Below, in pieces: positions 6,142 through 8,273 of a stretch of DNA of 8,273 nt. Both the position numbers and the translations under genes were made by a program. The stretch's first letter is position 1. The number at the start of each line of letters is the position of its first letter. The DNA lies in contig JAESTG010000348.1 of NCBI GenBank assembly GCA_016763715.1, positions 1 to 8,273 of the forward strand, read 5' to 3'. This DNA comes from Flavobacteriaceae bacterium (GTDB taxonomy: Bacteria; Bacteroidota; Bacteroidia; Flavobacteriales; Flavobacteriaceae). Below the pieces are notes generated by a model. The model saw nothing but the letters and a program-made list of their open reading frames with translations, was not told the origin of the DNA and ran no database searches.

Positions 6142-6564
6142 ATGGTAAACAGCATTGAATTTGCGAAAAGACTTCAAGGAATACTTACTTTTTATGGGTT
6201 ATCGGCAACTTCATTTTCTGAAAAAATATCCTTCAATCGCTCCACTATTTCACACTTACTTTCTGGTAGAAATAAGCCGAGTTTGGAATTTGTAATGAAG
6301 GTGTTGCATCAATTTCCTGAAGTACAATTGTATTGGCTTTTGAATGGAACTGGAGCCTTCCCTTCCTCCTCTTCTGAAAAAATAATAGAGGCTCCAATGA
6401 AAATTACTTCTCCATCCAATTCCGAAGTTGAAAATTCTTTATTGAGCCATTTAACTGAAAAAACCGTTTTAGAAGGGAAAACAAATTCTGATTCAAAATC
6501 AGTCTTTGAAATAGAAAGAATCATAATTTTTTATAAAGACGGTAGTTTTAAAGCCTATCAATAG
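6142..6564 (+). CDS. XRE/Cro-CI-type helix-turn-helix regulator
   Basis: This 140-residue protein has an N-terminal HTH_3 domain over about residues 6-70: 'FAKRLQGILTFYGLSATSFS' leads into the turn, and 'NRSTISHLLSGRNKPSLEFV' (32-51) carries the recognition helix, followed by 'PEVQLYWLLNGTG' (59-71). A low-complexity, Ser/Glu/Lys-rich linker (about 73-121) joins it to the short tail 'EIERIIIFYKDGSFKAYQ' (123-140). I recall this tail as common to flavobacterial regulators of this type, where it may mediate self-association. No peptidase (LexA-like) or ligand domain is present. The ATG is 25 bases after the predicted RNA start. The gene diverges from the M14 peptidase, and three matching dyads lie between them, so it plausibly represses itself and possibly controls the peptidase. 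Target and signal are unknown. Confidence 0.9.
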   Translation: MVNSIEFAKRLQGILTFYGLSATSFSEKISFNRSTISHLLSGRNKPSLEFVMKVLHQFPEVQLYWLLNGTGAFPSSSSEKIIEAPMKITSPSNSEVENSLLSHLTEKTVLEGKTNSDSKSVFEIERIIIFYKDGSFKAYQ

Positions 6565-6608
6565 GGCTTGTTTAGCAAAAATGTCAGAAATTTGCACAAA
6601 ACTGTTCT

Positions 6609-7010
6609 ATGCGGGTAATCTTAACTGCTTTTTTATTAGTCATTTTAGTAAGTTGTCAAACTCCAGAACGAGACTGCGCCAACTTTAGAACAGGAACCTT
6701 CGAGTTCGAAACACTTGTGGGCACCGAACTAAAGAAGACAAAATTTATTCGCAATGACTCCATTGAAATAGACTATTATGATCAAAAAATAGATACATTT
6801 TCTATTCGATGGATAAATGACTGTGAGTATGTTATGAAGAAACTCCGACCAAAGAACCAAGCCGAAAAAGAACCAGTGCTGTTCAAGATTTTAACCACAA
6901 ACGGAAACGAATACACCTTTGAATATTCTATGTTAATTAAGAAGAAAAATAGAAAAAGAGTAATCAAGAAAGGCACATCTAAAAAGATAAGTTCGGAAAT
7001 TATAAATTAG
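6609..7010 (+). CDS. Small conserved lipoprotein of unknown function
   Basis: The 133-residue product begins with a short lipoprotein signal peptide: a hydrophobic run 'VILTAFLLVILVSC' with lipobox LVSC, predicting cleavage and lipidation at Cys16. The mature part (about 118 residues) is hydrophilic with alternating beta-like segments: 'FRTGTFEFET', 'TKFIRNDSIEIDYYDQKIDT', 'FSIRWINDCEYVMKKLRPKN' and 'KILTTNGNEYTFEY'. It ends in a very lysine-rich tail. Similar flavobacterial lipoproteins are, as I recall, sometimes labelled 'DNA topoisomerase IV', which nothing here supports. The gene starts 44 bases after the XRE stop on the same strand; a near-match to the -7 element (GAAATTTG, 6587-6594) with TTG at 6568-6570 may be its promoter. 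It is likely anchored in the cell envelope. Function unknown. Confidence 0.85.
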   Translation: MRVILTAFLLVILVSCQTPERDCANFRTGTFEFETLVGTELKKTKFIRNDSIEIDYYDQKIDTFSIRWINDCEYVMKKLRPKNQAEKEPVLFKILTTNGNEYTFEYSMLIKKKNRKRVIKKGTSKKISSEIIN

Positions 7011-7081
7011 CGATTTCCTCTACATCCCTTTAGAACTAGAACTCAAGTAAGTATTTTAAAAGATTTATAATACCCAATTAA

Positions 7082-8273
7082 ATGAAAGAAGCCCTTAAGA
7101 TTTTCAATCATATTACTGAAGCACTTTTAGACGATGAAGCCATCAACCCAGTAGCGGACTTCGTGCAAGCGGACTCGCTTTTTCAGGAGTTGAATTTGGA
7201 TTTAAAAGACGAGCCTATTACTGAAGATGAATTGAAAGTCGCATTGCAAGATTTGGTATTCAAAACTCCCAGAACTGCTACAAATGCTTTCTTTAACCAG
7301 TTGTTTGGCGGTCGAAATGACAAAGCTATTTTAGGGGATTTACTAGCTGTTATATTGAACAATAGTATGTATACCTACAAAGCTGCAGGACCACAGGTAG
7401 GTGTTGAGAAAGTCTTACTTCGCAAAATTTGTGACATGATTGGTTGGGATGAAAACTCAAATGGAACATTTGCTACGGGAGGATCCATGACCAATTTTAT
7501 GGGAATGCTCATGGCGCGTGATGCCAAAAACGAAACAATTAGACAAGAGGGGATGCAACAGAGAATGACTGTTTACACTTCAGCTGAATCACATTATAGC
7601 ACACCAAAAAATGCAGCCTTCTCTGGAATTGGGAGGGATAACGTTCGCTATATTAGTGTTGATGACTTCGGGGAAATGAACATCCATGAGCTTGAAGTCG
7701 TAATAAAAGATGACCTCAAAAATGGATTCACCCCAACAATGGTTAACGCAACGGCTGGAACAACCGTTTTGGGTGCTTTTGACGATATTTTGGCAATAAG
7801 TGAGGTTTGTAAGCGTCATAATCTTTGGCTGCACGTAGATGGAGCTTATTGTGGCTCTGTATTATTCAGTAAAAAATACAAACACCTCATCAGCGGAATT
7901 GAGAAAGTTGATTCTTTCAGCTTTAATGCCCACAAAATGATTGGAACACCACTAACCTGCTCCATTATTGTGGTTAAAGACAAAAAATATTTATATGATT
8001 CGTTCTCAAATGACGCAAGCTATTTGTATCAAACAGATCATGACGATTTCAATTTAGGCAAAACTTCGTTACAGTGTGGAAGAAGAAACGACGCTTTAAA
8101 ATTCTGGACATTATGGAAAAGTGTTGGCTCTAAGGGAATTGAAGATATTGTAAACAAACAGTTTAGCCTTGCCGATACCGCTAGAAATTACGTTGCTAAC
8201 CATCCAGATTATACTCTTTATAGTTTTGAAAACTCTATTTCGGTTTGTTTTAACTATAAAAATATTCCCGCAA
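7082..8273 (+). CDS. PLP-dependent group II amino-acid decarboxylase, 3' end beyond window
   Basis: The first 397 codons of a pyridoxal-phosphate enzyme are present; the family usually runs about 450-500 residues, so only the C-terminal part is missing. Visible features are 'FATGGSMTNFMGML' (about 136-149, phosphate binding), 'SAESHYS' (His171, stacks on the cofactor ring), 'NATAGTTVLGAFDD' (221-234), 'LHVDGAYCGS' (Asp253, pairs with the pyridine nitrogen) and 'SFNAHKMIGTP' (Lys285, Schiff-base lysine). These identify the glutamate/diaminobutyrate/aromatic decarboxylase superfamily, which releases CO2 from an amino acid to make an amine. The substrate cannot be assigned by eye. A stop codon (TAA 7079-7081) directly precedes the ATG in frame, fixing 7082 as the first possible ATG start. 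It lies 71 bases after the lipoprotein gene; no clear promoter is seen in the gap. Confidence 0.93.
   Translation, partial: MKEALKIFNHITEALLDDEAINPVADFVQADSLFQELNLDLKDEPITEDELKVALQDLVFKTPRTATNAFFNQLFGGRNDKAILGDLLAVILNNSMYTYKAAGPQVGVEKVLLRKICDMIGWDENSNGTFATGGSMTNFMGMLMARDAKNETIRQEGMQQRMTVYTSAESHYSTPKNAAFSGIGRDNVRYISVDDFGEMNIHELEVVIKDDLKNGFTPTMVNATAGTTVLGAFDDILAISEVCKRHNLWLHVDGAYCGSVLFSKKYKHLISGIEKVDSFSFNAHKMIGTPLTCSIIVVKDKKYLYDSFSNDASYLYQTDHDDFNLGKTSLQCGRRNDALKFWTLWKSVGSKGIEDIVNKQFSLADTARNYVANHPDYTLYSFENSISVCFNYKNIPA

Noticed and set aside
6551..6573. Possible terminator hairpin at the XRE stop (AAGCCTA / TAGGGCTT)
   Set aside because: The stem has a bulge and the following tract is only GTTT, so it is too weak to call.
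7589..7834. Minus-strand open frame of 81 codons
   Set aside because: It is antisense to the catalytic core of the PLP decarboxylase, whose motifs are intact.

Overview
The window looks like chromosome from a member of the Bacteroidota, most likely Flavobacteriaceae. The evidence is low GC, protein sequences of flavobacterial type (proline dehydrogenase, AroB, an Lrp/AsnC regulator, a short XRE regulator with a conserved C-terminal tail), sparse Shine-Dalgarno sites, and several matches to the Bacteroidota -7 promoter element TAnnTTTG. The species cannot be named. I see no insertion sequence, phage module, CRISPR array, tRNA or rRNA.

Layout, left to right. (a) 1-113 holds no gene I can support. 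(b) 114-515 (+) is a conserved protein of unknown function; its stop overlaps the stop of a convergent DUF2461 gene (512-1192, -). (c) The DUF2461 gene lies 27 bases downstream of proline dehydrogenase (1220-2392, -), probably in one transcript. (d) Proline dehydrogenase diverges from aroB (2458-3537, +) across a tiny intergenic region holding back-to-back -7 elements. The plus-strand element contains the TTG at 2425 that begins the longest aroB frame, so translation probably starts at ATG 2458. (e) 3585-4101 (-) is a DinB-like gene broken by a +1 frameshift, with its GHEKHH metal motif in the shifted frame. (f) 4176-4655 (-) is an Lrp/AsnC regulator with its own promoter and a hairpin terminator. 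(g) 4714-5847 (-) is an M14-type zinc carboxypeptidase. (h) A 294-base AT-rich divergent region separates it from an XRE-type regulator (6142-6564, +). (i) A small lipoprotein (6609-7010, +) follows. (j) A PLP-dependent group II amino-acid decarboxylase begins at 7082 and runs off the right edge.

The most interesting part is the control region between the M14 peptidase and the XRE regulator. It contains a palindrome with perfect 24-base arms and a 2-base centre (5869-5918). It also contains three copies of the 11-base sequence TACATTTGTAA: one in the palindrome facing the peptidase, two facing the regulator. Each copy is a dyad and also contains a TAnnTTTG element. The simplest reading is that the XRE protein binds these dyads, controls its own promoter and probably the peptidase promoter. 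This is inference from sequence; the pairing of regulator and peptidase is a hypothesis.

Most other genes are ordinary metabolism (proline catabolism, shikimate pathway, amino-acid decarboxylation). The second item worth checking is the DinB frameshift, which may be a real pseudogene, a sequence error or, less likely, programmed +1 frameshifting at UCC UAG.
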